A DNA stretch of 64,000 bases. It comes from Piscinibacter gummiphilus (GTDB taxonomy: Bacteria > Pseudomonadota > Gammaproteobacteria > Burkholderiales > Burkholderiaceae_C). The stretch lies in NCBI RefSeq assembly GCF_032681285.1, contig NZ_CP136336.1, forward strand, positions 4,079,001 through 4,143,000, written 5' to 3'. Below are positions 45,581 through 55,653 of this stretch, piece by piece. A program made the translations under genes and the position numbers. Each line of letters opens with the position of its first letter. The first letter of the stretch is position 1. A model generated the notes under the pieces. It was not told the origin of the DNA. It saw only the letters and a program-made list of their open reading frames with translations, and searched no databases.

Positions 45581-46588
45581 ATGAACGCACGCCAAGATCA
45601 ACAAGGGGCCAGTCTGGTCGAGGGCCTGGTGGCGCTGCTTGTGCTGTCGCTGAGCCTCGTCGCCACGGTGAGGCTGCAAACCTGGCTGCGGCAGCACAGC
45701 GACCTGGCACGCGAGCGCAGCGAGGCGGTGCAGCACGCGCAGCGGGCGCTGGAAACCCAGCGCGGCCTGCGCGACCTGGCCGCCTTCGACGGCGACACGC
45801 CCCGCGATGCCTGCGCCAGCACGAACGCCACCACCTTCCGCCTCGAACACGACACCGCCATTCAAGACGGCCTCAAGACCGGCCGCGTGACCGTGCACTG
45901 GCAACACCGCGGCGGCAACGAGCAGCAGCTCCAGCTGGCGTCGAGCACCGCGCGGCTCGCCCCAGTCTATTCCGCACTGCTCGACGTGCCGCCGCAAGAC
46001 CGGGTGCTCGCGAACCAGCGCGTGTCGGGCACCGGCGCACGCACCTTTCCCGATGGCCGCAGCGTCGTCAAGCCCACCGCCGACAGTCGCATCGCCTGGG
46101 TGATGGACAACGCCACCGGCGAGATCCAGCTGCAATGCACCGTGGCCGCATCGGCGCAGGCGCGCGATCTGCGGCTTGAAGACCTGCCGAACTGCGAGCC
46201 GTTCTCGGCTCGGCTGGTGCGCGGCTTCATCCGCTTCGCGCTCTCGGCCACGCCCGACCCGCTGCGCGCCAACGATGCGCCCTTGCCACTGTCGGTCCAG
46301 GCCGCCACGCAGCGCTGCGAAAGCGAAGTCATCGCTGGCGACGGCGATCGCTTCATCGCCTATGCCTGCGCCATGACCTCGGTCGGCACCGAGCCGGCGC
46401 TGGTGCCGCAAGGGTGGGCCTTCGGCCTCACCGCGGCCACGTTCAAGGCCTGCCGTTACCCGGCCAGCGGCCGTGCGCCTCGCAACTACCTGGTGATCCG
46501 CGGCGACCTCGATTGCCCGAACGCCGCTCCGCCGCACGATCCGCAGCACAATGGCGCTCCCTTGGTCACCGTTCAGCATCAGCCCTGA
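45581..46588 (+). CDS. pilV: PilV-like minor pilin
   Basis: The product (335 residues) begins MNARQDQQGASLVEGLVALLVLSLSL, with the prepilin site G|ASLVE and a hydrophobic helix of PilV type. The large C-domain has six cysteines and no recognised catalytic motif; it is longer than most PilV proteins and may carry a surface-exposed head. It closes the pilin operon. The riboflavin gene ribD starts 25 bases downstream, so transcription may continue. No pilY1 gene is in the operon. Confidence 0.8.
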   Translation: MNARQDQQGASLVEGLVALLVLSLSLVATVRLQTWLRQHSDLARERSEAVQHAQRALETQRGLRDLAAFDGDTPRDACASTNATTFRLEHDTAIQDGLKTGRVTVHWQHRGGNEQQLQLASSTARLAPVYSALLDVPPQDRVLANQRVSGTGARTFPDGRSVVKPTADSRIAWVMDNATGEIQLQCTVAASAQARDLRLEDLPNCEPFSARLVRGFIRFALSATPDPLRANDAPLPLSVQAATQRCESEVIAGDGDRFIAYACAMTSVGTEPALVPQGWAFGLTAATFKACRYPASGRAPRNYLVIRGDLDCPNAAPPHDPQHNGAPLVTVQHQP

Positions 46589-46613
46589 ACCTGGTGGCCC
46601 GCACCGGCCACCG

Positions 46614-47738
46614 ATGAAGACACCCGACCACTCCCCTGCCGACGAAGCGTTCATGCGCGAGGCGCTCGCCCTCGCCGCGCAGTCCATCGGCCTGTCAGAG
46701 CCCAACCCGCGCGTCGGCTGCGTGATCGCCACCGCCGCCGGCCAGGTGCTCGGCCGGGGCTTCACACAGGAAGCCGGTGGGCCCCACGCCGAAGTGATGG
46801 CACTGCGCGACGCCGCGGCAAAGGGGCGTGACGTGCGAGGCGCCACCGCGTACGTCACGCTCGAGCCCTGCTCGCACCACGGCCGCACGCCGCCTTGCTG
46901 CGATGCGTTGATCGCCGCGGGCCTGGGTCGGGTCGTGGCCGCGTCGCAAGACCCGAACCCGCTCGTCGCGGGCAACGGCAGCGAGCGGCTGCGCGCCAAC
47001 GGCATGGCCGTGACGACGGGCCTGCTCGCCGACGAGTCGCGCGAGCTCAACATCGGTTTCTTCTCGCGCATGTTGCGCAGGCGCCCGTGGGTGCGCCTCA
47101 AGTCGGCCATCTCGCTAGACGGCCGCACCGCGCTCGAGAACGGCCAGAGCCAATGGATCACCAGCGAAGCGGCCCGCACTGATGGCCACGCCTTTCGCAA
47201 GCGCGCCGGCGCCATCCTCACCGGCGTGGGCACGGTGCTCGAAGACGACCCGCGCCTCGACGTGCGCCTCGTCGAGACGCCGAAACAGCCGCTGCGCGTG
47301 ATCGTCGATTCGCGCCTGGAGACGCCGCCCACGGCGAAGATCCTCCAGCCGCCGGGCCAGGTGCTGCTCTACGCCGCCGTGCACGACAAGGGCCGCGAAG
47401 CCGCCCTGAAGGCCCACGGCGCCGAGATCGCGTTCGCCCCCGGCCTGTCGGGCAAGGTCGACCTGCCGAGCATGCTCACCGACCTGGCCCAGCGCGGCGT
47501 CAACGAGCTGCACGTCGAAGCCGGCCACAAGCTCTCGGGCTCCTTCGTGCGCGAGGGCCTCGTCGACGAGCTGCTGGTCTACCAGGCACCCACGCTCGTC
47601 GGCCTCGGCCAGGGCCTCGCGAGCTTCGGCCCCCTGGAGACGCTGGCCGACGCGCTTGCGCTACGCTTCGTCAGCATCGAGCGCCTGGGCCCCGACCTGC
47701 GCCTCATCGCGCGGCCGCCCGGCCGCGAACACTTCTAA
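46614..47738 (+). CDS. ribD: Bifunctional riboflavin deaminase/reductase
   Basis: The 374-residue enzyme carries out two steps of riboflavin synthesis. The deaminase zinc site is H-A-E in GGPHAEVMALRD plus PCSHHGRTPPCC, and the reductase half has VRLKSAISLDGRTALENGQS, ITSEAARTDGH and LHVEAGHKLSGSFV. I start at the ATG giving MKTPDHSPADEAFMREAL; an upstream frame overlaps pilV. It is the first of four rib genes on this strand followed by nusB. Confidence 0.96.
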   Translation: MKTPDHSPADEAFMREALALAAQSIGLSEPNPRVGCVIATAAGQVLGRGFTQEAGGPHAEVMALRDAAAKGRDVRGATAYVTLEPCSHHGRTPPCCDALIAAGLGRVVAASQDPNPLVAGNGSERLRANGMAVTTGLLADESRELNIGFFSRMLRRRPWVRLKSAISLDGRTALENGQSQWITSEAARTDGHAFRKRAGAILTGVGTVLEDDPRLDVRLVETPKQPLRVIVDSRLETPPTAKILQPPGQVLLYAAVHDKGREAALKAHGAEIAFAPGLSGKVDLPSMLTDLAQRGVNELHVEAGHKLSGSFVREGLVDELLVYQAPTLVGLGQGLASFGPLETLADALALRFVSIERLGPDLRLIARPPGREHF

Positions 47739-47746
47739 GCACCACC

Positions 47747-48373
47747 ATGTTCACAGGCATCATCACCGGCGTCGGCCGCATCACCAACGTCAAGACACTC
47801 GGCGCCGACGCCTCGCACGGCAAGCAGCTCGCCATCGAAACGCCCGCCGGCTACCTCGACGACGTGCAACTCGGCGACAGCATCGCGCTGAACGGCGCCT
47901 GCATGACCGTTACCACCTTCGACGCCGCAGCACACCGCTTCACCATCGACATCTCGGCCGAGAGCCTCGACAAGACCGCCGGCCTCGACCAGCCCGGCCC
48001 GGTGAACCTGGAAAAAGCCCTGCGCGCCCACGACCGCCTGGGCGGCCACATCGTCAGCGGCCACGTCGATGGCATCGGCGAGGTGAGCCACTTCGCCCCG
48101 GTCGGCGAATCGTGGGAGCTGCGCATCCAGGCGCCCAAGGCGCTCGCCAAGTTCCTCGCCTACAAGGGCTCGATCACCGTCAACGGCGTGAGCCTCACCG
48201 TCAACCGCGTGGCCGACCTGCCGGGTGCGTGCGAGTTCAGCATCAACCTCATCCCGCACACCATCGACAACACGGCGCTGGGCGCGCTCAAGGCCGGCTC
48301 GAAGGTCAACCTCGAGATCGACCTCATCGCCCGCTATGTCGAGCGCATGCTGACTCCCGGCATTTCTGCCTAG
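47747..48373 (+). CDS. ribE: Riboflavin synthase, alpha subunit
   Basis: The 208-residue protein consists of two homologous lumazine-binding barrels; the first begins MFTGIITGVGRITNVKTLG and both carry the SIALNGACMTVTTF/SITVNGVSLTVNRV type motif. It converts two 6,7-dimethyl-8-ribityllumazine molecules to riboflavin plus the pyrimidine substrate. It starts eight bases after ribD. Length is normal. Confidence 0.97.
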   Translation: MFTGIITGVGRITNVKTLGADASHGKQLAIETPAGYLDDVQLGDSIALNGACMTVTTFDAAAHRFTIDISAESLDKTAGLDQPGPVNLEKALRAHDRLGGHIVSGHVDGIGEVSHFAPVGESWELRIQAPKALAKFLAYKGSITVNGVSLTVNRVADLPGACEFSINLIPHTIDNTALGALKAGSKVNLEIDLIARYVERMLTPGISA

Positions 48374-48416
48374 GCGAGCGCCCTCCGGAAAAACCCGCCC
48401 CGCCTACAATGGCGGG

Positions 48417-49511
48417 ATGCCCATTTCACCCGTCCCAGAGCTCATCGCCGAGCTCGCAGCAGGCCGCATGGTCATCCTCGTCGACGAGGAAGATCGCGAA
48501 AACGAGGGCGACCTCGTCCTCGCCGCCGACCACGTGACCCCCGAAGCGATCAATTTCATGGCCAAGTACGGCCGTGGCCTGATCTGCCTCACGCTCACCC
48601 GCGAACGCTGCGAGCGCCTGCGCCTGCCGCCCATGGCCCAGCGCAACGGCACGCAGCACGGCACCGCCTTCACCGTGTCGATCGAAGCGGCCACCGGCGT
48701 GACCACCGGCATCTCGGCGGCCGACCGTGCCCGCACCATCGAGGCCGCCGTCGCCAAAGACGCACAGGCCAGCGACCTGGTGCAGCCCGGCCACATCTTC
48801 CCGCTCCAGGCCAAGGACGGCGGCGTGCTCATGCGCGCCGGCCACACCGAAGCCGGCTGTGACCTCGCCGCGATGGCGGGCCTCTCCCCCGCCTCGGTGA
48901 TCTGCGAGATCATGAAAGACGATGGCACGATGGCCCGTCTGCCTGATCTCGAAGTGTTCGCCAAGGAACACGGCCTCAAGATCGGCACCATCGCCGACCT
49001 CATCGGTTACCGCAGCCGCAACGAGAGCCTGATCGAGCGTCTGAGCCAGCGTGAACTCGCCACGCCCTACGGCACGTTCCAGGGCACCGTCTTCCGCGAC
49101 CGCACCGGCGGCGTTCACCTCACCCTCTCTCACGGCCCCATCAACACCGGTGAAGAAGTGCTGGTGCGTGTGCACGAACCCTTGTCGGTGATGGACCTGC
49201 TCGACACCGGCAGCTGCGGCCATTCGTGGCCGCTGCCCAAGGCCCTGCAGGCCGTGCAGAAAGCCGGCCGCGGCGTGGCCGTGCTGATGAACTGCTCGGC
49301 CGACACCAGCTCGCTGCTGACCCGCCTGGGCGCGCCGGCCGACACCCTCGCCCCGCGCGGCCAGATGGACCTGCGCACCTACGGCATCGGCGCGCAGATC
49401 CTGCGCGAGCTGGGTGTGACCAAGATGAAGCTCCTCGGCAGCCCGCGCCGCATGCCCAGCATGACCGGCTACGGCCTGGAAGTGACCGGCTTCCTCGCCC
49501 CTGAACACTGA
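48417..49511 (+). CDS. ribB: RibBA-type 3,4-dihydroxy-2-butanone-4-phosphate synthase with degenerate GTP cyclohydrolase II domain (RibBX)
   Basis: The N-terminal domain (about 1-200) is an active-looking Rib[45 protein letters not shown] [12 protein letters not shown]. The C-terminal half aligns with GTP cyclohydrolase II but has lost the zinc site: the C-x10-C-x-C of RibA (HSECLTGD...RCDCG) is replaced by [20 protein letters not shown]. It is therefore unlikely to act on GTP; such RibBX proteins are common in proteobacteria. A separate GTP cyclohydrolase must be encoded elsewhere. A TACAAT sits in the 43 bases before the gene, without a -35 I trust. Confidence 0.92.
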   Translation: MPISPVPELIAELAAGRMVILVDEEDRENEGDLVLAADHVTPEAINFMAKYGRGLICLTLTRERCERLRLPPMAQRNGTQHGTAFTVSIEAATGVTTGISAADRARTIEAAVAKDAQASDLVQPGHIFPLQAKDGGVLMRAGHTEAGCDLAAMAGLSPASVICEIMKDDGTMARLPDLEVFAKEHGLKIGTIADLIGYRSRNESLIERLSQRELATPYGTFQGTVFRDRTGGVHLTLSHGPINTGEEVLVRVHEPLSVMDLLDTGSCGHSWPLPKALQAVQKAGRGVAVLMNCSADTSSLLTRLGAPADTLAPRGQMDLRTYGIGAQILRELGVTKMKLLGSPRRMPSMTGYGLEVTGFLAPEH

Positions 49512-49526
49512 ACGGAAGACACCCCC

Positions 49527-49991
49527 ATGCAAGACGCTGACAAAGGCGAAGCCGCCGACCTCGACGGCACCAATCTGCGCATCGGCATCGTGCAGGCGCG
49601 TTTCAACGAGCCCCTCACGAGCGCGCTGGCCAAGGCCTGCATCGCCGAACTCGAAACCCTGGGCGTGGCGCTCAAGCACATCAAGCACGTGACGGTGCCC
49701 GGCGCCCTCGAAGTGCCGGTGGCGCTGAATGCGATGGCGCAAAGCGATCGCTTCGACGCACTGATCGCACTCGGCTGCATCATCCGCGGCGAGACCTACC
49801 ACTTCGAACTCGTGGCCAACGAAAGCGGCCAGGGTGTCACCCGCATCGCGCTCGACCACGAGCTGCCGATCGCCAACGCCATCCTCACCGTCGAGAACGA
49901 AGCGCAGGCCTGGGCCCGCGCCGAAGAAAAAGGCCGCGACGCCGCCCGTGTGGCCGTCGAGATGGCCAACCTGCTGGAAGACCTCTCGTGA
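49527..49991 (+). CDS. ribH: 6,7-dimethyl-8-ribityllumazine synthase
   Basis: The 154-residue product forms the lumazine from the RibD/RibB products. It shows [35 protein letters not shown], and [19 protein letters not shown] with the catalytic-type His in GETYHFE. It follows ribBX by 15 bases and overlaps the nusB start. Together ribD-E-BX-H gives all steps except GTP cyclohydrolase. Confidence 0.97.
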   Translation: MQDADKGEAADLDGTNLRIGIVQARFNEPLTSALAKACIAELETLGVALKHIKHVTVPGALEVPVALNAMAQSDRFDALIALGCIIRGETYHFELVANESGQGVTRIALDHELPIANAILTVENEAQAWARAEEKGRDAARVAVEMANLLEDLS

Positions 49992-50518
49992 CCACTGAGC
50001 CCAAGAAGGCCCACCCTGGCAAACCGGGCGGCAAGCCTGGTGGCAAGCCCAAGGCCGGCGGCAACAAGGCCGGTGCGCCCAAGTCGGCCCGCCGCCGCTC
50101 GCGCGAGATCGCCCTGCAAGGCCTCTACGAATGGCTGCTGTCCGGCAGCGATGCCGGTGTGGTCGACGCCCACGTGCGCGAGCAGGAAGGCTTCGACAAA
50201 TGCGACAGCGCGCACTTCGACGCGCTGTTGCACGGCTGCATCGACGAAGCGGCTGACATCGATGCGGTGCTCGCCCGCCACGTCGACCGCAAGACCACCG
50301 AGCTCTCGCCCATCGAGCACGGCGTGCTGATGATCGGCACCTACGAGCTCAAGCACTGCATCGACATCCCCTACAAGGTGGCGATCAACGAAGCGGTGGA
50401 ACTGGCCAAAAGCTTCGGCGGGACCGACGGCCACAAGTACGTGAACGGCGTGCTCGACAAGGCAGCGGTCGACCTGCGGCCGGTGGAGGTCGAGGCTTTC
50501 CGCGCCTCGCGCCGCTGA
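49988..50518 (+). CDS. nusB: Transcription antitermination factor NusB
   Basis: Translation begins at a GTG overlapping the ribH stop (GTGA), giving 176 residues. NusB binds boxA RNA with NusE in rRNA antitermination. The core motifs are [24 protein letters not shown] ([16 protein letters not shown]) and [20 protein letters not shown] with the ending [11 protein letters not shown]. It has an unusual N-terminal extension of about 38 residues rich in Lys, Gly and Pro ([15 protein letters not shown]), probably disordered and RNA-attracting. Confidence 0.95.
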   Translation: MTTEPKKAHPGKPGGKPGGKPKAGGNKAGAPKSARRRSREIALQGLYEWLLSGSDAGVVDAHVREQEGFDKCDSAHFDALLHGCIDEAADIDAVLARHVDRKTTELSPIEHGVLMIGTYELKHCIDIPYKVAINEAVELAKSFGGTDGHKYVNGVLDKAAVDLRPVEVEAFRASRR

Positions 50519-50523
50519 ACGGC

Positions 50524-51711
50524 ATGAAGCTCGCGGCCCGGCTCGATCACATCGAGCCCTTCTACGTGATGGAGTGCGCCAAGGCAGCCTCCGAGCTCGC
50601 CGCGAGCCCCGTCTGCGACCCGGCCCAGGGCGGCCGGCCGATGATTTTCCTGAACATCGGAGAGCCCGACTTCACTGCGCCGCCGCTGGTGCAAGCCGCC
50701 GCCCAACGCTGCCTCACGCAAGGCCGCACACAGTACACCCCGGCGACCGGCCTGCCGGCGTTGCGCGAGAAGCTGAGCCAGTGGTATCGCGACCGTTTCG
50801 GCCTCGACATCCCGGCCCGCCGCATCGTCATCACCGCCGGTGCCTCGGGCGCGCTGCAGCTGGCCTGCCTCGCGCTCGTCGACCGTGGCGACGAAGTGCT
50901 GATGCCCGACCCGAGCTATGCCTGCAACCGCCATTTCGTGGCGGCGGCGGATGGCGTGCCGGTGTTGCTGCCCTCGCCGCCCGAGCACCGCTTCCAGCTC
51001 GATGCGGCTGGAGTCGAATCCGCATGGACACCGCGCACCCGCGGTGTGCTGCTCGCCTCGCCCTCCAACCCCACCGGCACCTCCATCGCCCACGACGAGA
51101 TGGGCCGTATTGCCGAAGTGGTGCGCAAGCGCGGCGGCGTGACGATCGTCGACGAGATCTACCTCGGTCTGAGCTTCGACGAGGCGTACGGCCACAGCGC
51201 GCTCGCCCACGGCGACGACATCGTCTCGATCAACAGCTTCAGCAAGTACTTCTCGATGACCGGCTGGCGCCTGGGCTGGATGGTGCTGCCGGAATCGCTC
51301 GTGGCCCCGGTCGAGAAGCTGGCCCAGAACCTCTACATCTGCGCCTCCACCGTCTCGCAACACGCCGCTCTCGCCTGCTTCGAGCCCGAGTGCCTGGCCG
51401 AGTACGAGCGCCGCCGTGGCGAGTTCAAGGCGCGGCGCGATTTCCTGGTGCCGGCGCTGAACCAGCTCGGCCTGACCGTCCCCGTCATGCCCGATGGCGC
51501 CTTCTACGCCTGGGCCGACTGCAGCCAGCATGCCGCCAGCAGCCGGGATTTCGCCTTCGACCTGATGCGCCGCGCCCAGGTGGCCGTGACACCGGGTCGG
51601 GATTTCGGCCCCCATGCCGGTGAACGTTATCTGCGCTTCTCCTACGCCAGCAGCATGGACAGCCTCACCGAGGCTGTGGCGCGCCTGCACCAGTTGCTGC
51701 ACGTCACGTGA
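50524..51711 (+). CDS. Class I/II PLP-dependent aminotransferase
   Basis: The 395-residue enzyme has the fold-type I motifs LASPSNPTGTSIAHDEM, IVDEIYLGLSFDE, and the PLP-lysine motif SFSKYFSMTGWRLGWMV (Lys in SKYF). The C-terminal arginine for substrate carboxylate binding lies in GERYLRFSYASS. It belongs to the aspartate/alanine aminotransferase group, but the natural substrate is open. It starts five bases after nusB and is conserved at this place in the order. The 123 bases after it hold no gene I can support. Confidence 0.9.
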   Translation: MKLAARLDHIEPFYVMECAKAASELAASPVCDPAQGGRPMIFLNIGEPDFTAPPLVQAAAQRCLTQGRTQYTPATGLPALREKLSQWYRDRFGLDIPARRIVITAGASGALQLACLALVDRGDEVLMPDPSYACNRHFVAAADGVPVLLPSPPEHRFQLDAAGVESAWTPRTRGVLLASPSNPTGTSIAHDEMGRIAEVVRKRGGVTIVDEIYLGLSFDEAYGHSALAHGDDIVSINSFSKYFSMTGWRLGWMVLPESLVAPVEKLAQNLYICASTVSQHAALACFEPECLAEYERRRGEFKARRDFLVPALNQLGLTVPVMPDGAFYAWADCSQHAASSRDFAFDLMRRAQVAVTPGRDFGPHAGERYLRFSYASSMDSLTEAVARLHQLLHVT

Positions 51712-51834
51712 GAAAGCACACAGGCTTTTGGGTGACCGGGTGTTACTAGTGCGCGAAGCCGGTGCTTTTTGGTGCCAGCATGGGGCCGCCTTGCACTAAG
51801 CTCGCGTGATGGTGGTTGCTTACTGCCTCGCCGA

Positions 51835-53553
51835 ATGATGCACCCAAGTCCGTCCATGACTGGCCCTGACTCCGAACCGCTGCCGTCCGTCCCGAGCAAC
51901 CCTCAGTTGCCGCCGGACTCTGCGCCCTGGGTCGACACGGAAGAGATGTCGGTCGACTTTCCGGCCGCCACGCCGCAGGTCACGCGCACCGTGACCCCCG
52001 CTGCCAATGGCAAGGGGCAGGACATGGCGACCATCGGCCACATCGGCCGCTATGCCCTCAAGTACCAGATCGGCGAAGGCGGCCTCGGCCGTGTGTTCGC
52101 CGCGCACGACCCGCTGCTGTCGCGGCTGATCGCGATCAAGACCCTGAACCTCGAGATCGCGGCCGAGGAGCGCGAGGCGTTCAACGCGCTCTTCCTGAAC
52201 GAAGCACGCGCCGCCGGTGGCCTGAGCCACCCGCACATCGTCACGGTGTTCGATGCCGGCGTGAGCGACCAGGGCGCCTACATCGCGATGGAACTGCTCA
52301 AGGGCCGCGACCTGCGCCAGCTGCGCCTCGAAGGCTGGAAGCCCACGCCCACGCAAGCCGCGCTCATCGTGCGCCGTGTCTCCGATGCACTCGCCTACGC
52401 CCACTCCAAGGGCGTGGTGCACCGGGACATCAAGCCGGCCAACATCTTCATGGTCGGCCGCACGCAGCCGCGCGTGCTCGACTTCGGCATCGCCCGCGTG
52501 GCGCACCAGCACGAGAACGAGGGCGACATCGCCGGCGGCTCGCCGTACTACATGTCGCCCGAGCAGGTGCAGCACGCTGCCGTCGACCGCCGCACCGACG
52601 TGTTCTCGCTCGGCGTCGTGCTCTATGAGTTGCTAACCGGCACGCGCCCGTTCCGCGGCAATTCGCTGCAAGAGATCACCGGCGCCGTCGTCTCGCTCGT
52701 GCCGCCCAAGGCGCACGAGGTGGATGCCAGCGTGCCCCGCGCCTTGTCCGAGATCACGGCCAAGGCGATGGAGAAGAACCCCGACGACCGCTACCGCTCG
52801 GCCCGCGCCCTGTCGCGCGAGCTGCGCCATTGGCTGGAAGAGCACGCCCAGCAGGAAAGCCAGGAAGCCGCCGAAGAAGGCCTCGCCGGCGGCAAGAAGC
52901 CCGTCGTCTGGGCGCTGGCCGCCGTGGGTGCTCTCGCCGTCGCCGCCACCGCCTGGTGGGCGCTTTCGTCGCGCGGGCCCGCGCCAGACACCGCACACGA
53001 GATGGCGCAGGCCGCTGCGCCCGTCGTCGCGCAGGTCGTGACGGCGCCGCCCGCCGCGGCCCCCGAGGTGGCCTCCGCGCCTGCCCCCGTGGTCGACAAC
53101 GCCTCGCCCGCGGTCGACCCTGCGGCGTCGGCCGCCCCGACTGCCAGCCTGCCAGCGCCTGCGCCGGCCGCCGCCCCGGTCGCGCCCACACCCGCTCCGG
53201 CGCCGGTCCAGGTGGCCCAGGTCGACAAGACCGAGCCCGCCCCGGCCAAGGCGGCCGCAGCCAAAAAGGAAACACCCAAGGAGCGCCGCGTCCGCGAGGC
53301 CCGCGAGCGCGAGGCCCGGCGCGCCTCGGGCGCCGTGGCCGCCACCGGCACGCTGCGCATCGCCGTGAGCCCCTGGGGCAACGTGGAAGTCGACGGCAAG
53401 CCGGTGGGCACCACGCCCCCGCTCAACGAGCTGACGCTCAGCGAAGGCCGCCACACCATCACCATCCGCAACGACGAGTTCCCGCCGTTCAGCGCCAGCG
53501 TCACCATCGTGCCGGGCCAGCCGGTTTCACTCAAACACCGCTTCGGATCATGA
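51835..53553 (+). CDS. Transmembrane serine/threonine protein kinase with C-terminal PEGA domain (PpkA/PknB-like)
   Basis: I list the first of two adjacent ATGs (572 residues); a third, seven codons on, is also possible and none has a strong ribosome site. Kinase elements are complete: glycine loop [10 protein letters not shown]102 in [14 protein letters not shown] (D198), and D216-F-G. After the kinase come one membrane helix (about 357-378, [20 protein letters not shown]), a long Ala/Pro linker, a basic stretch, and a PEGA domain (about 508-570, [20 protein letters not shown]). The gene overlaps the next by ATGA. In T6SS systems PpkA kinases phosphorylate Fha; tagF in this window makes a T6SS link possible, but a general envelope role is equally open. 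Confidence 0.9.
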   Translation: MMHPSPSMTGPDSEPLPSVPSNPQLPPDSAPWVDTEEMSVDFPAATPQVTRTVTPAANGKGQDMATIGHIGRYALKYQIGEGGLGRVFAAHDPLLSRLIAIKTLNLEIAAEEREAFNALFLNEARAAGGLSHPHIVTVFDAGVSDQGAYIAMELLKGRDLRQLRLEGWKPTPTQAALIVRRVSDALAYAHSKGVVHRDIKPANIFMVGRTQPRVLDFGIARVAHQHENEGDIAGGSPYYMSPEQVQHAAVDRRTDVFSLGVVLYELLTGTRPFRGNSLQEITGAVVSLVPPKAHEVDASVPRALSEITAKAMEKNPDDRYRSARALSRELRHWLEEHAQQESQEAAEEGLAGGKKPVVWALAAVGALAVAATAWWALSSRGPAPDTAHEMAQAAAPVVAQVVTAPPAAAPEVASAPAPVVDNASPAVDPAASAAPTASLPAPAPAAAPVAPTPAPAPVQVAQVDKTEPAPAKAAAAKKETPKERRVREAREREARRASGAVAATGTLRIAVSPWGNVEVDGKPVGTTPPLNELTLSEGRHTITIRNDEFPPFSASVTIVPGQPVSLKHRFGS

Positions 53554-53942
53554 GAACACTCTTCGGCACCGCCCTGGTTTCTGTGGCTCTGGCCGCCCTC
53601 ACCGGCTGCGTCACCCAGCCCAAGCAGGCCCCGGTCGGTCTGCTCGACGTGATCTCCCGCCCGGCCGAAAAGGCGCTCCAGTCCGGCCTGCGCGCCTACG
53701 ACGACGCCCAGTACGCCGACGCCGAGCGGCAGCTCAACAACGCGCTCAAGGCCGGCCTCGTGTCGCCGCGCGACCAGGCCGAGGCACACAAGGTGCTGGC
53801 CTTCATCTACTGCACCAGCAAGCGGCTGGTGGAGTGCGAAGCCGAATTTCGCGCCGCCAAGGCCTCCGATCCGGCCTTCGCGCTCAGCAAGTCGGAACAG
53901 GGTCACCCGCTGTGGGGCCCGGTTTACAAGAAGCTCCCGTAA
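53550..53942 (+). CDS. Small lipoprotein with TPR-like helices, possibly T6SS-associated (TssQ-like)
   Basis: The start overlaps the kinase stop. The 130-residue protein has a lipoprotein signal with lipobox LTGC (Cys20). The mature part reads LQSGLRAYDDAQYADAERQLNNALKAG, a TPR-like helical pair, then HKVLAFIYCTSKRLVECEAE and the ending HPLWGPVYKKLP. I recall similar small lipoproteins annotated as T6SS-associated (TssQ) beside Ser/Thr kinases in this order, but cannot verify that here. Translational coupling to the kinase suggests the two act together at the envelope. Confidence 0.7.
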   Translation: MRTLFGTALVSVALAALTGCVTQPKQAPVGLLDVISRPAEKALQSGLRAYDDAQYADAERQLNNALKAGLVSPRDQAEAHKVLAFIYCTSKRLVECEAEFRAAKASDPAFALSKSEQGHPLWGPVYKKLP

Positions 53943-54008
53943 GGTCTTTGCAAAAGCCGCAGTGATAATCCGCGAGGCGACGGCACACCCGCCGTCGAAC
54001 TCGCGTTC

Positions 54009-54437
<429 letters not shown>

Positions 54438-54493
54438 GCACGCCGCTTGCCTCTATTCCCATCGACCCACACAACAACAAGGACTGAGCCTCC

Positions 54494-55204
54494 ATGAACC
54501 AAGACTTCTCCATCGTCAGCCTGGTGCTGCACGCGAGCTTCGTGGTGCAGCTCGTGATGGCCGGGCTGCTTCTGGTGTCGCTGGCGAGCTGGACGGTCAT
54601 CTTCGGCAAGCTCTTCGGGCTGAAGAAGGTGCGCGCGGTGAACGAAGAATTCGAGCGCGAGTTCTGGGCCGGTAAAAACCTCAACGACCTGTACAACGAC
54701 GCGGGAAGACGTGCAGAGGGCGCCCCGATGGAGCGCATCTTCGCCTCGGGCATGCGCGAGTTCCTGAAGCTGCGCGAGCGCCGCGTGACCGACGGTGGCC
54801 AGCTGCTCGATGGCTCGCGCCGCGCCATGCGTGCGAGCTTCCAGCGCGAGCTCGACGTGGTCGAGGCCAACCTCTCCTTCCTCGCGACCGTGGGTTCGGT
54901 CTCGCCCTATGTCGGCCTCTTCGGCACGGTGTGGGGGATCATGCATGCCTTCGTGGGCCTGGCGAACCTGCAGCAGGTGTCGCTCGCGACCGTCGCCCCT
55001 GGCATCGCCGAAGCGCTGGTCGCCACCGCCATCGGCCTCTTCGCCGCGATCCCGGCCGTGATCGCGTACAACCGCTTCGCGCGCGACATCGACCGCATCG
55101 CGATCCAGATGGAGACCTTCATCGAGGAGTTCTCCAACATCCTGCAACGCAACGCGAGCCAGCCGGTTTCGCCGCAGGTCACGCAGCCCGCGCCGCTGCG
55201 CTGA
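54494..55204 (+). CDS. tolQ: TolQ inner-membrane motor protein
   Basis: The 236-residue protein has three membrane helices (about 12-40, 130-155, 165-190). Family motifs are SLASWTVIFGKLF, LSFLATVGSVSPYVGLFGTVWG, and EALVATAIGLFAAIPAVIAY. With TolR it uses the proton gradient to energise TolA during cell division and outer-membrane constriction. It lies 16 bases before tolR. Confidence 0.96.
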   Translation: MNQDFSIVSLVLHASFVVQLVMAGLLLVSLASWTVIFGKLFGLKKVRAVNEEFEREFWAGKNLNDLYNDAGRRAEGAPMERIFASGMREFLKLRERRVTDGGQLLDGSRRAMRASFQRELDVVEANLSFLATVGSVSPYVGLFGTVWGIMHAFVGLANLQQVSLATVAPGIAEALVATAIGLFAAIPAVIAYNRFARDIDRIAIQMETFIEEFSNILQRNASQPVSPQVTQPAPLR

Positions 55205-55220
55205 ACGCAAGGAGCACACG

Positions 55221-55652
55221 ATGCCCGCCGTGATGTCTGGAGGCCGCGCCGGTGGGCGCCGCCGCACCATCAACGAAATCAACATGGTGCCCTTCATCGA
55301 CGTGATGCTGGTGCTGCTCATCATCTTCATGGTGAGCGCCCCCCTCATCACGACCGGCGTGGTCGACCTGCCGAGCGTGGGCAAGAGCAAGCAGCAGCCC
55401 AAGAAGGTGATCGAGGTCGTGGTCGCGAAAGACGAGACGCTCCGCCTTCGCGTCGACAACAAGGACGTGAGCACGATGACGCTCAAGAACCTCGCCGACC
55501 GCGTGAGCGCCGCACAAGGCGGAGACGAGAGCGCCCCGGTGGTGATCTCGGCCGACAAGGCGGTGAAGTACGAATCGGTGGTGCGGGTGATGGACCTTCT
55601 GCAGAAGGCCGGCGTGCAGCGCGTGGGCCTGTCCGTGAAGAGCAACGGCTGA
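55221..55652 (+). CDS. tolR: TolR inner-membrane motor protein
   Basis: The 143-residue ExbD-family protein has one membrane helix near the N-terminus with the proton-path aspartate in MVPFIDVMLVLLIIFMV. The periplasmic part includes VVISADKAVKYESVVRVMDL, the usual C-terminal pattern. The start codon follows AAGGAG. It is one base from tolA. Confidence 0.96.
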   Translation: MPAVMSGGRAGGRRRTINEINMVPFIDVMLVLLIIFMVSAPLITTGVVDLPSVGKSKQQPKKVIEVVVAKDETLRLRVDNKDVSTMTLKNLADRVSAAQGGDESAPVVISADKAVKYESVVRVMDLLQKAGVQRVGLSVKSNG

Positions 55653-55653
55653 C

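Noticed and set aside
48374..48416. Possible FMN riboswitch before the ribBX gene
   Set aside because: Only 43 bases are available and none of the FMN aptamer landmarks is present.
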